34,860 nt of DNA from a bacterium (GTDB lineage Bacteria > Desulfobacterota > Binatia > HRBIN30 > CADEER01): positions 1-34,860 of the forward strand of contig JAUIGL010000067.1 of NCBI GenBank assembly GCA_030430165.1, given 5' to 3'. Position 1 is the stretch's first letter, and each line of letters begins with the position of its first letter. The notes under the pieces were generated by a model. It did no database searches, was not told the origin of the DNA, and worked only from the letters and a program-made list of their open reading frames with translations. Below are positions 21,619 to 30,002 of this stretch, piece after piece. Position numbers and translations under genes: made by a program.

Positions 21619-22848
21619 TCACCCCTCGACCGCCACCGGTGAAAAGCGAACCGGCATGCCTTCGATCCCGACGACGAAGTTCGCCGGGCGAATGGGCTCC
21701 TCACCGCCGGTCAGCAGCTCCATGTCGGGGATCCGCCGCAGCAGCTCCTCGAACATCACTCGCAACTCGAGGCGAGCCAGCGAATTGCCGAGACAGAAGT
21801 GGGCGCCGTAGCCGCCGAAGGCGATGTGCGGATTGGGGTCGCGCGCGACGTCGAAGGTAAAGGGGTCTTCGAAAACCTCCTCGTCGCGGTTGCCGGAGGG
21901 ATAGAGCAGCAGGGCGCGGTCCCCCGCGCGGAACGAGTGACCGCCCACCTCGATGTCCTCGGCGACCGTCCGCATCATGTTCTGGATCGGCGTCACCCAG
22001 CGCAGCATCTCCTCGATCGCGATGGGAATCAGCGAGGGATCGGCAACCAGCCTCGCCAGCTGCTCGGGGTGCAGCAGGAGTTGCTGCATACCGCCGCTGA
22101 TCACGTGGCGAGTGGTCTCGTCGCCGCCGATCAAGATCAACAGCGACTCCATCTGGATCGACGCCTCGTCGAGTCGCTCGCCGTCGAGCTCGGCGTGAAC
22201 GAGGATGCTCATCAAGTCGTCGGCCGGCGGCTTGCTGGCGCGATCCTCCGCGACGCCCTTCACATACTCGCCGTACTCGATGGCGGCGCGCGCCTGCGCC
22301 TCGATCTTCGCCGGATCGGAGCTCCCGAGTGCGACCATCAGATCGTCGGACCAGCGCAGAAGATCATCGTAGTGGGCCTCGTCGACGCCCAGCATGTCAC
22401 CGATCACGATCAGCGGAAGCGGTGCCGCGATATCGCGCACGAAGTCGCACTCGCCGCGTTCGGCGACGCGGTCGATGATCTGACCGCAGATCTCGCGAAT
22501 CCGAGGTTCGTAGGCGGCCACCCGGCGCGGCGTGAACCCCTTGCTCACCAGGCCGCGTCGCGTCAGATGCTCCGGACGATCCATCGAGATCATCATCGGC
22601 ACCGGATCGGAATCCGGGCGGAACCCCTGACCGTTCTTGAACGCCTCGGAGTTCTTCGAAATCGCCATGATGTCGGCGTGGCGCGTGATCCCGAAAAGAT
22701 CGTTCCGGCGGTCGTGGTAGACGGGTTCGTTGGCGCGCATCCAGGTACAAGCCCGGTGGAGGTCGGTCGCGTAGAAGTTGCCGTCGACGAGATCGACGTT
22801 GGGTCGCGAGGTGTAGTCGGGACCCGATTTCGTACCGAGGATGTTCAT
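21619..22848 (-). CDS. Cytochrome P450 (soluble bacterial type)
   Basis: A 409-residue P450. The I-helix has LILIGGDETTRHVI (the oxygen-binding acid/Thr pair), the K-helix has EEMLRW (ExxR), and the heme loop is FGGYGAHFCLGNSLARLELR with the cysteine ligand. Its general layout is close to the CYP124/125/142-like group that acts on sterols and terpenoids, but the substrate is not known. It needs a ferredoxin and a reductase, which are not in the window. The start is ATG 22848 with GGAGAG about 9 nt upstream; a second ATG 21 nt earlier lacks such a site. The downstream gene is an SDR, so a hydroxylate-then-oxidise pair is likely. Confidence 0.93.
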   Translation of the reverse strand: MNILGTKSGPDYTSRPNVDLVDGNFYATDLHRACTWMRANEPVYHDRRNDLFGITRHADIMAISKNSEAFKNGQGFRPDSDPVPMMISMDRPEHLTRRGLVSKGFTPRRVAAYEPRIREICGQIIDRVAERGECDFVRDIAAPLPLIVIGDMLGVDEAHYDDLLRWSDDLMVALGSSDPAKIEAQARAAIEYGEYVKGVAEDRASKPPADDLMSILVHAELDGERLDEASIQMESLLILIGGDETTRHVISGGMQQLLLHPEQLARLVADPSLIPIAIEEMLRWVTPIQNMMRTVAEDIEVGGHSFRAGDRALLLYPSGNRDEEVFEDPFTFDVARDPNPHIAFGGYGAHFCLGNSLARLELRVMFEELLRRIPDMELLTGGEEPIRPANFVVGIEGMPVRFSPVAVEG

Positions 22849-22959
22849 CGCTGCTTGCTCTCCAATCATTCAAGAATCGGGACGACGCCTGACAGAAACC
22901 CGTTCACAGTACCAATCCAATCGCTTTTCCACCGCACGCGTGTAGCCCTGCGCCCGGCC

Positions 22960-23706
22960 TCAGCGGTCGCGGTAGGTCGCGACGAAGCGGGCGAGGATCC
23001 GATTCGACCACGCTACGTCCTCGCATTCGACTGCGCTGATCAGCTGCGGCGCGGCTTCCGGCGGAAAGTATCCGTGGCGCTTGTATACGTTGATCCGCAC
23101 CGAGAACCCGGCGGCATCCCCTTCGGGGTGGAACTGGGTTGCGTAGACGTTGCGTCCGACGCGAAACATCTGCACCGGACAGGTGTCCGAGGTCGCCAGC
23201 AAGACACTGCACGGCGGAACGGCGTCGCAGGCCTCCTTGTGTCCCACCAGGGCGCGGAATACCTCCGGCACCCCCTCCAACAATGGATCCTTACGACCCG
23301 CATCGGTGAGCCGCACGTCGACACCGCCGACCGGCTCGCCGTACCTGGTCGAGATCGAAGCACCGAGATAGCGACCGAGTAGCCCGTTGCCCGAGCAACA
23401 GCCGAGAAAGGGGAAATCTCGCTCCACGACATCACCGAGCAGTCGCTGGAAGCTCGCTTCCACCCGCAACTGCGCCGGGGATTTCTCGTCTTGGGGCGTG
23501 CTGACATCGAACGGGCTGCCGCCGACGATGATACCGGCGTACGCGTCGAGGTCGAGATCCGGCACCCCGTCGTTCTCCACGCGAAGGCGCAGCACACTGT
23601 CTGCACATAAACCGCCGTGGCGTCGAATGGCTTCCAACTCGTCGTCGGCGGTTTCGTCCTCCGGACGCAACTGAAGGATCAGGAACGGCTTGGCCACGGT
23701 CCGCAC
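22960..23706 (-). CDS. Class I glutamine amidotransferase-like protein (GuaA-type)
   Basis: A 248-residue class I glutamine amidotransferase domain, standing alone without a synthetase partner. FPFLGCCSG (about residues 98-106) gives the nucleophilic Cys (C104 in the G-x-C-x-G pattern), and [10 protein letters not shown] (about 188-197) gives the His and Glu of the triad. Stand-alone members (COG0518) hydrolyse glutamine or related gamma-glutamyl compounds, often with unknown substrates. The GTG at 23706 has no good ribosome site, and GTG 9 nt further in is possible. It follows the P450 and SDR genes in direction but is separated by 111 nt from the P450, so linkage is unclear. The heptamer array begins 44 bp upstream. 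Confidence 0.85.
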   Translation of the reverse strand: MRTVAKPFLILQLRPEDETADDELEAIRRHGGLCADSVLRLRVENDGVPDLDLDAYAGIIVGGSPFDVSTPQDEKSPAQLRVEASFQRLLGDVVERDFPFLGCCSGNGLLGRYLGASISTRYGEPVGGVDVRLTDAGRKDPLLEGVPEVFRALVGHKEACDAVPPCSVLLATSDTCPVQMFRVGRNVYATQFHPEGDAAGFSVRINVYKRHGYFPPEAAPQLISAVECEDVAWSNRILARFVATYRDR

Positions 23707-23750
23707 ACTACACCGCTGACGACCGTCGGTCGCCCCCGGTCGCGGAAGCT

Positions 23751-23869
23751 GGGAGCTGGGAGCTGGGAGCTGGGAGCTGGGAGCTGGGAGCTGGGAGCTG
23801 GGAGCTGGGAGCTGGGAGCTGGGAGCTGGGAGCTGGGAGCTGGGAGCTGGGAGCTGGGAGCTGGGAGCT
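23751..23869. repeat. Heptamer tandem repeat, (GGGAGCT)17
   Basis: Seventeen perfect consecutive copies of GGGAGCT, preceded by one variant copy (GGAAGCT, 23744-23750) and ending in GGGGG. It fills most of the 214-bp gap between the amidotransferase start and the 3' end of the M28-like gene. Because 7 nt is not a multiple of three, a 21-nt period gives the peptides GAGSWEL on one strand and SSQLPAP on the other; neither looks like a real protein. Copy number is likely variable. Confidence 0.95.
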
Positions 23870-23920
23870 GGGGGCGGTTGGCGGCTGCGCCGCCCCCTTT
23901 GTTCCTGCCGCCATCCCCGG

Positions 23921-25390
23921 TCAGTCGGGTGCCTGATAGCCAGTGACGCCCGGGTCGTAAATCGTCGAGCGCAGCCCTGCCGCGGTCTCGCAGGCCAGGC
24001 CCTGGATGATGCGGATGGTCGCTCGGGTGAGCGAGCCGAGGCTGGGCACGTGGACCTTGTCGATCGTGTCCGCCTCGTCGAAGAGGTACATCGGCGCGGT
24101 CAGGAAGTTCACGATCGGGGTCAGCGGGTGGAAGAACGCGCCATCGGTCGGCGGGTGCTGCGAACCGGGCGGGAAGCCCTCGGGCGGCATCATCAGCGAT
24201 CGTTCGAGCTCCTCCGAGCGAATCGCGCCGGCGACGATCCGCTCGAGGGCCGGCACGAAGCTGGTGAACCACCAACGCACTTCCGGCGCGGCGGTGGCGA
24301 CCAACTGCCCGTCGTCAGCACCGCGCGCCTCGCAGGCGGGGTGCTCGAGGTGGATCTCCACCAACACATCCTTTTCGAGAAACGCGCGGTGCGCCTCGAC
24401 GAACTGGATCAGCCCGGCGCCGCCCGACATGTGACCGCCGTTGAGCAGGAAGAGGAGATTGTGCGGCCGTCGCTCGCGCGGCACCTGGCCCCAGTAACGC
24501 GCCTGGGCGAGGACCAGCGCAATGCCGCCGCCGTCCTCGACCGCGGAGGCCCACGGCGCGTCGTGGTGCGAGCCGACGATGATCCACTCGTCAGACGCGC
24601 CGGGCAGCACGCCGACCAGGTTGTGCGAGACGATGGGCTCGAGGGTTCGCTGCACAGTGAGCCGCGCCCGGGTGGCGCCGGCGGCCATGCGCTCGAGGAG
24701 CAGGTCGCCGTTCTTCGAGCTGACCCAGATACCGGGAAGCGGCCGCGCCTCACCGTCGTAGGGGACGTAATAGCGATCGGTGTCCCACGGCAGGCCGCGC
24801 AGAATGCCGACGAAACCAGCCGCGCCGGCCGCGATGGCACCGTTCATCACCTCGGCGAAGCCCGATCCGAACGGCAGCCTCTGCACGAGGCTATCGAGCT
24901 CCCCGCTCGGGTCGTAGTGCCAGCGGGCGAAGAGCTCCGGCATGATCGACTGCGGCAATGCCATGAACTCGTTCTCGACGACGGCGATGCGGCCGTTCAG
25001 GTCACCCGCGTCGGCGCGGGCGAGATCGGCGACGACGCCGTCGGCTCCGGTGTCGGCGGTGAACGGCACCGCATAGCACGGGATCTTGGTGACTTCGTCT
25101 TCGCGACCTTCGGCCCAGACCTCGAGCGACCATCGACGGGGCTCCCAGCGCAGAGCGTCGATCGGCTCCAGGCGGACGTCCTCCAGCCCCGCCTCGAGGA
25201 AACGGTCGCGCGCCCAGGTCTCCACCCAACGGTCGGCGGCGTAGCCCGGCCGCCGGATGCCCTGGGCGACGATCTCCTCGATCCACCCCACCATCGTGGC
25301 GGGATCGGTGAGGTTTTCTTCACGAATCGCGGGAGGCTTCACCGCTCGGCAGCCCTCGGATACTGCGCGCCCCGGTGGCGCAGCCGCCAT
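23921..25390 (-). CDS. M28-peptidase-like protein with altered active site
   Basis: A protein of up to 489 residues with a PA-like N-terminal domain and a C-terminal Zn-aminopeptidase-type (M28) domain. [20 protein letters not shown] (about residues 273-292) holds the His and Asp metal ligands. The next motif, where M28 enzymes have two Glu (catalytic base and bridging ligand), reads [13 protein letters not shown]. The double Glu is missing and a His takes its place. Further on, [12 protein letters not shown] may supply acidic ligands. No clear signal peptide. Start unsure: ATG 25390 lacks a ribosome site, while GTG 25342 has GAGGG about 10 nt upstream. It lies 42 nt after the TetR gene and is the last member of the TonB-receptor operon. 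Confidence 0.72.
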   Translation of the reverse strand: MAAAPPGRAVSEGCRAVKPPAIREENLTDPATMVGWIEEIVAQGIRRPGYAADRWVETWARDRFLEAGLEDVRLEPIDALRWEPRRWSLEVWAEGREDEVTKIPCYAVPFTADTGADGVVADLARADAGDLNGRIAVVENEFMALPQSIMPELFARWHYDPSGELDSLVQRLPFGSGFAEVMNGAIAAGAAGFVGILRGLPWDTDRYYVPYDGEARPLPGIWVSSKNGDLLLERMAAGATRARLTVQRTLEPIVSHNLVGVLPGASDEWIIVGSHHDAPWASAVEDGGGIALVLAQARYWGQVPRERRPHNLLFLLNGGHMSGGAGLIQFVEAHRAFLEKDVLVEIHLEHPACEARGADDGQLVATAAPEVRWWFTSFVPALERIVAGAIRSEELERSLMMPPEGFPPGSQHPPTDGAFFHPLTPIVNFLTAPMYLFDEADTIDKVHVPSLGSLTRATIRIIQGLACETAAGLRSTIYDPGVTGYQAPD

Positions 25391-25432
25391 TGCGGAAGGA
25401 AGAAATCGAGCATCGGCTTCGGCAGCATCTGG

Positions 25433-26065
25433 TCAGGACAGGTAGAGGTCGACCATCGTCTGCGCGTGCTGCTCGATGAACTCTTCCGAGGTCACGTCGA
25501 CACCGTGCACGGCGCGGATCTCGCCGGCGAGAAGGAAAGGCGCCTGCGACGCCATCGCGTGCATGTACATGAAGGAGACGACGTTGACCTTGGCGAGCAA
25601 CCCCTGTTCCATGCAGCTTTCGAAATACGGGCCCACCGTGTCGTGGACGACGCGGATGTGTTTCTCGGCCATCCACTTGAGGCGGTCGCCGCCGATGATG
25701 CTCTCTTGAACCGCAATCCGCGCGTGCTCCGGATGGCGCGCGCAGTACCGGACATACTCGCGGAAGAAGTGCGCGAGCATTTCGCGATCGGAGAGATCCT
25801 CCTCGAGGATCGCCGAGACGTCCATCTCGCTGGCCTGGCGCTCGAACAAGAAGGTCACCGCCGCGCGCCACAACTTGTCCTTGGTCTGGTAGTGGTAGCG
25901 GATGGCTCCATGATTGACGTTCGCATGGGCCGCGATCTCGCGCACCGTGGCGCCGGCGAAGCCCTTCCGCGAAAAGACCTCGAGGGCGGCCTGGAGCAGA
26001 ATCTCGCGGGGGCGCTCGAGATGGCCGGCGCGCCCGCGCGGGCGAACGGGTTGGGTGGTCGCCAT
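25433..26065 (-). CDS. TetR-family regulator within the TonB-receptor operon
   Basis: A 210-residue TetR protein. Residues about 20-65 form the [23 protein letters not shown], then [17 protein letters not shown]. The C-terminal domain contains a length of helices with [12 protein letters not shown] and [15 protein letters not shown] lining a likely ligand pocket. The start is ATG 26065, 5 nt after the hydrolase stop, although the frame is open 201 nt further upstream. Being inside the operon it probably controls its own genes through a site near the operon's 5' end; a TGACTGCCAGTCA dyad is there. It is preceded by the CocE-type gene and followed by the M28-like gene. Confidence 0.9.
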   Translation of the reverse strand: MATTQPVRPRGRAGHLERPREILLQAALEVFSRKGFAGATVREIAAHANVNHGAIRYHYQTKDKLWRAAVTFLFERQASEMDVSAILEEDLSDREMLAHFFREYVRYCARHPEHARIAVQESIIGGDRLKWMAEKHIRVVHDTVGPYFESCMEQGLLAKVNVVSFMYMHAMASQAPFLLAGEIRAVHGVDVTSEEFIEQHAQTMVDLYLS

Positions 26066-26070
26066 CGTTC

Positions 26071-27849
26071 CTACTTGCCCAGCCCCGGCGAGGCGCGCAA
26101 GCCCGCAACCGGCACGGAGAGGTCGCCCGCATAGAGAGTTTGCCGCGCGGCGACCGGTTCGGCGACGCTGCTCCACAGCGCGTCGCTGTTCGGATGCGGC
26201 TGGAACGCCGGGAACGCGGAAGACGTGACATCGAGACGCAAGCGCGAGCCCGGGGAGGTTCGCCAATCGATCGGGACCAACGAAAAACGCAGTGTCGTCC
26301 TGCCGTCGCCGGCGCGCTCGCCCGACGACAGCGGCAGGATGTCCTCACGAACGTTGAGCACGCGACCGTCGGCGAAAACCTCGGAAACGCGCGCAACGAA
26401 GGTCGTGTCGGGGGCATCCGACGCAACGGTGAGCCCTACCTGGATCGAGCCGGCGACATGCAGCGCCTCGGGGAGCATGGCGCTGGCGAACGAAAGAACA
26501 TCTTCACGGCTGCACAGATCGGCACCCTGCTCGACGTTCGCGGTCGGCGAGAGCTCGGGCGACAAGGACCACGAGCCGCCGCGGCTGGGGACCGGATCGG
26601 CCGGATCGTAGACGTATGAGATCGCACGCTCCGCAATCGCAGCTCCCTCTTTCTGCAACGCGCCGCCATCGCATGCGCGCGAGCCCGCCAGGTTGCCGAG
26701 CTCGAAGCGCAGTGGCGTCGACGGCGGAGGCCACCGGTCGGTGTGGCGCCAGCGGTCGGCTCCGTACTCATAGAGCCAGTACCCGGGACGCAGAGAGTCG
26801 GACCTGGGCTCGCCAAGGAGGAAGTGATCGAACCACTCGATGGTCCTGGTGAATCCACCTTCGGTTCCGTTCTCGAGAACCAGATCGCCGAGCTTCTTGC
26901 TGTGGTCGCCGGGTCCGATCACGAGCAGGCTCTCGCCGCGTGCGGGAAGCTCGCCGAAGCGCTGCAGCGTGCCCTCGAGAAAGAAGTCGTACCAACGGGC
27001 GGTCCAGAGAATCGGTACGCCGAGCGCGCGGTGGCCTTCGCGCATCGCTCGATACGTCTCCGAGTTCCAGTAGGGATCCGCCTTCGAGGGGTGTGAGATG
27101 TAGTCGCGATAGGAGGTCCACGCCGCGCCGAAGATCTGCGGATCGGCGGCGAGCGGAGGCGACGCCGGAAGCACCTCGGTGCGCCACCTCTCCATCGCCT
27201 CGGCGAGGTCGTCCATCGGCGCGAACAGACCGGCCGACCAGGCGCCGACGATCGACGGCATGAACTGCCCGTGCCGGTAGATCATCTCGTACCAGTCGCC
27301 GTGGGCGACGTTCACCACCAAGGTCTTCACCTGCGGTGGTAGCCGGTCGGCGATCGCCCATTGCACGAGGCCGACGTAGGACTCCCCCGACAGAGCGATC
27401 GCGCCGTTCTGCCACGGTTGCCCGAGCAACCAGTCGAGAGTGTCGACGCCGTCGTCGCGCTCGCTGACCAACGGGTACCACTCGCCGCCCGAGCCGTGCC
27501 GACCGCGCACGTCCTGATGGACACAGGCGTAGCCGTAGCGGACGTAGGCCCAGCAGGTGACGTACTTCGACAGCAGGTAGGGATCGCGAACCAGAATCGT
27601 CGGCCACGGACCGTCGCCCTCGGGGCGATAGACGTGTGTCTCGAGCTCGACGCCGTCGCGCATCGGCAACATCAGGGTCTCGACCGGCTGCGCATCGGTG
27701 CGGAACTCGGGCATTTCGCCGAGCACCTTGCGAACCTCGCGTTCGACGACGTAGTCCTCGACCCTCCGTTTGACCTGGTCGCAACCGCCGAGCGCAAAAA
27801 CCACCGGGATCGAAACAACGGCAAGAACGGCAAAGCGAATTCGGCTCAC
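26071..27849 (-). CDS. CocE/X-Pro dipeptidyl-peptidase-type hydrolase, lipoprotein
   Basis: A 592-residue alpha/beta hydrolase of the CocE/NonD (S15) family. The first 23 residues form a lipoprotein signal ending FALGGC, so it is probably anchored in the periplasm or outer membrane. The nucleophile is in [13 protein letters not shown] (near residue 157), the acid in [12 protein letters not shown] (near 314) and the His in GPGDHSKK (near 344). The last 200 residues are the jelly-roll C-terminal domain. Such enzymes cleave esters or amides such as acyl-ester, beta-lactam-like or X-Pro substrates. The start is GTG 27849 with GAGGAG 4 nt before; it overlaps the DUF3604 stop (GTGA). The substrate may be the compound taken up by the TonB receptor (inference). 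Confidence 0.87.
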   Translation of the reverse strand: MSRIRFAVLAVVSIPVVFALGGCDQVKRRVEDYVVEREVRKVLGEMPEFRTDAQPVETLMLPMRDGVELETHVYRPEGDGPWPTILVRDPYLLSKYVTCWAYVRYGYACVHQDVRGRHGSGGEWYPLVSERDDGVDTLDWLLGQPWQNGAIALSGESYVGLVQWAIADRLPPQVKTLVVNVAHGDWYEMIYRHGQFMPSIVGAWSAGLFAPMDDLAEAMERWRTEVLPASPPLAADPQIFGAAWTSYRDYISHPSKADPYWNSETYRAMREGHRALGVPILWTARWYDFFLEGTLQRFGELPARGESLLVIGPGDHSKKLGDLVLENGTEGGFTRTIEWFDHFLLGEPRSDSLRPGYWLYEYGADRWRHTDRWPPPSTPLRFELGNLAGSRACDGGALQKEGAAIAERAISYVYDPADPVPSRGGSWSLSPELSPTANVEQGADLCSREDVLSFASAMLPEALHVAGSIQVGLTVASDAPDTTFVARVSEVFADGRVLNVREDILPLSSGERAGDGRTTLRFSLVPIDWRTSPGSRLRLDVTSSAFPAFQPHPNSDALWSSVAEPVAARQTLYAGDLSVPVAGLRASPGLGK

Positions 27850-30002
27850 GATACTCCTCGCGGTCGCACGAAGATGGGTGACGACCAAGCCCGTTCTTCC
27901 ACGTCGGCCAGACAGTCGTCGACCGGCAGCCCTTCGACGCCGCCCCCCTTGCAGCGGCGCGTACGAATGCACGCGCCGGTTTCGTCGCGCTCGCAGTTCA
28001 GCGGGTCGCCGTTGACGGCGAGCGTCGGCTCCTGGATCGCGCGGGCGTAGTACAGCGCCTCGCGTCCCGATGGAACCAAATCCGGGTCGCTGAAGGTCGC
28101 GCTGCATCCCGACGGATCGCCGGGACAATCGAATACCTTCCACGGATCCTCGATGAGCGAGGCGACAGATTCGTCGCCGCTGCGCTGGGGTCGGATGCGC
28201 ACCACTTCGATCCGGGTGATCGCGCGACGCGTCTCGCTCGGATGATAACACTCGTCGAGGCACAGTTTGCGCAGGCGCTCCGGGGAGAGTCTATCGCTCA
28301 CGCTGGCGGGACAGCCCGGGAGCTGGGCGAAGGCGCCGGCGGCGCGCACCTCGAACCTCGGCGCTGAACTGACCTCGACCTCGCTCCCCATCGGCTGACT
28401 CGACCCGTCGGCATGCACGACATCGAACCAAAGCAGAATCCGATCGCCGGAGGTACCGTAGACCTCGCGCCGGTAGAGCGCGTCGAAGATCGAACGACGG
28501 TCTCGTCCGGGTGAGTGAACCGCGACCAAACCGCCGGTGAAGAAGAACGACGTGTCGCGCGGGTCGCGCCAGTCGCCGCCACTCGGCGAGCCGTCGGTCA
28601 TGAACGTGCGCGCGAATTCCTTGTAGCCGTTGCCGCCGCGCGCGCGGTGAGTGTCGCTCGACGCCATCAATCCAAAACGAAAGTGCCGCGGCTCCTGGTC
28701 GAAGTTGCCGACTGCCAGTCCGTACTGCGCGCTGCCACCGGGCCGGTAGTAGAAGGCCGGCAGGAAGCTCCCGCGCAGCTGGTTGCAATCGCCGAAGTCG
28801 TCGATCGTCGCCCCGGGAACAGCCCGCGCCGCCGAGGCGAGCGGGCTCGCCGACGCAGCCCTGGCACGGGCCTCGTCGACCTGCTTGCGGCACTCGTCGC
28901 TTTCGGGGTCGGGACACCTGGCGCGAACGAGCTCGCCCGCCCGCCAGCAGCAGGGCTCGAAATCTGCGCTCGGCTCGGGGCAGAGCGGAGCCTGCGCAGG
29001 ATCGGCGCGGATCTCGATCGAATCCGTGAACACCTCCGAGTTGCCGTGGCCCGAGTAGACCTCGAGGAGGCGCTGTCGCTGCGGGTCGTGCAGGCGTCCG
29101 CCGAGCTGAAACGCCAGGTCGGTACCGTCGGGATTGGTCGTTCCCCAGGCGAGGCCGTGCGGAATGACCAGCGACGGGAAGCCCCATTGGTCGAGCTTCT
29201 CGAAGAGGACATCGGGGGTCAGCGCAGACTCGCGGCAGTCGTTGGGCAGGTCGCGGACGTCGACACCGTCGGCACACGACTCGATCGGCAGCATATCGAG
29301 CGTCGCGCGGTGGAAGTCCGCGTACTGATCCCAGCGATCGCGATCGGACAACGACATGGCGAGCCCGACACCGCCCCACACCAGCTCACCGATCGCGCTG
29401 GCGCCGATCGGCCGGGTCGGCACCTCGCCCTCCTCGGTACCGAGCAGGACCACGTTCTTGTGCCCGTAGTGGGTTTCCGGGGTGAAGCCGATCTGCCCCC
29501 ACTCCCAACCGAGGAACGACACCATGTCCGGATTGGCGGGATCGCCGGCCGCTCGGTTGCAGTCGCGGATCACCTGGCGCGTCAGCTCCCACTCCGACGG
29601 GGTCACCGACTCGGCGTGGTCGTTGATGCTCCAGAAATCGAGCGCCGAGCAATAGCGCGCGAAGTCGCAGGCGTCGGCCGGCGGCTGAGTTCCTTCGCCG
29701 TGAAGCCCGGGCAACGTCTGCACCATCGCATCCGAGGAGTAGGCGGTGTGAACGTGCAGATCTCCGAACAGAATCTGCTTGTCCGTGGCAGCGCCGAGTT
29801 CATCCGCCGTTCCCAGCTGGATGGCGACTCTCGTTTCGGTTTCCGCAGCGGACCGTGTCGCCTCGGTGATCTCACCGGAGACCGGCCACTCCGACCGGCT
29901 CGCGTTCCAGCGCATGCCGACGAGCAGCGCGCCGAGGATCAGCCCGACGACCCCGACGATGCCGAGTCCGCAGAACAGGATGATTCGCAGAGCGCGCTTC
30001 AT
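27846..30002 (-). CDS. DUF3604 protein, PHP-type metal-dependent hydrolase, membrane-anchored
   Basis: A 718-residue protein. Residues about 5-30 form a single membrane segment, so the rest is probably periplasmic. Then come PHP-like metal motifs: ILFGDLHVHTAYSSDAM, DFWSINDHAES, FLGWEWGQIGFTPETHYGHK, VIPHGLAWG, LEVYSGHGNSE and GLMASSDTHRARGGNGYKEF. DUF3604 proteins have this layout and no settled biochemical role; a metal phospho- or ester-hydrolase is likely. Several Cys pairs (CCWRAGELV, CPDPESDEC) suggest disulfides outside the cytoplasm. Its ATG overlaps the TonB receptor stop by 1 nt (TGATG), and its own stop overlaps the next start. This gene is often seen with TonB receptors in marine bacteria (recalled, not checked). 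Confidence 0.87.
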   Translation of the reverse strand: MKRALRIILFCGLGIVGVVGLILGALLVGMRWNASRSEWPVSGEITEATRSAAETETRVAIQLGTADELGAATDKQILFGDLHVHTAYSSDAMVQTLPGLHGEGTQPPADACDFARYCSALDFWSINDHAESVTPSEWELTRQVIRDCNRAAGDPANPDMVSFLGWEWGQIGFTPETHYGHKNVVLLGTEEGEVPTRPIGASAIGELVWGGVGLAMSLSDRDRWDQYADFHRATLDMLPIESCADGVDVRDLPNDCRESALTPDVLFEKLDQWGFPSLVIPHGLAWGTTNPDGTDLAFQLGGRLHDPQRQRLLEVYSGHGNSEVFTDSIEIRADPAQAPLCPEPSADFEPCCWRAGELVRARCPDPESDECRKQVDEARARAASASPLASAARAVPGATIDDFGDCNQLRGSFLPAFYYRPGGSAQYGLAVGNFDQEPRHFRFGLMASSDTHRARGGNGYKEFARTFMTDGSPSGGDWRDPRDTSFFFTGGLVAVHSPGRDRRSIFDALYRREVYGTSGDRILLWFDVVHADGSSQPMGSEVEVSSAPRFEVRAAGAFAQLPGCPASVSDRLSPERLRKLCLDECYHPSETRRAITRIEVVRIRPQRSGDESVASLIEDPWKVFDCPGDPSGCSATFSDPDLVPSGREALYYARAIQEPTLAVNGDPLNCERDETGACIRTRRCKGGGVEGLPVDDCLADVEERAWSSPIFVRPRGVS

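Noticed and set aside
23751..23869. CRISPR-like array
   Set aside because: The repeats are 7 bp with no spacers, so this is a microsatellite.
23617..23946. Peptides with GAGSWEL or SSQLPAP repeats across the heptamer array
   Set aside because: They are the mechanical translation of a 7-nt repeat (21-nt period) and occur on both strands; no support for expression.
24050..26134. A 694-codon plus-strand frame opposite the M28-like and TetR genes
   Set aside because: Runs across two real genes on the other strand, is very rich in Arg, Val and Glu and has no recognisable motif.
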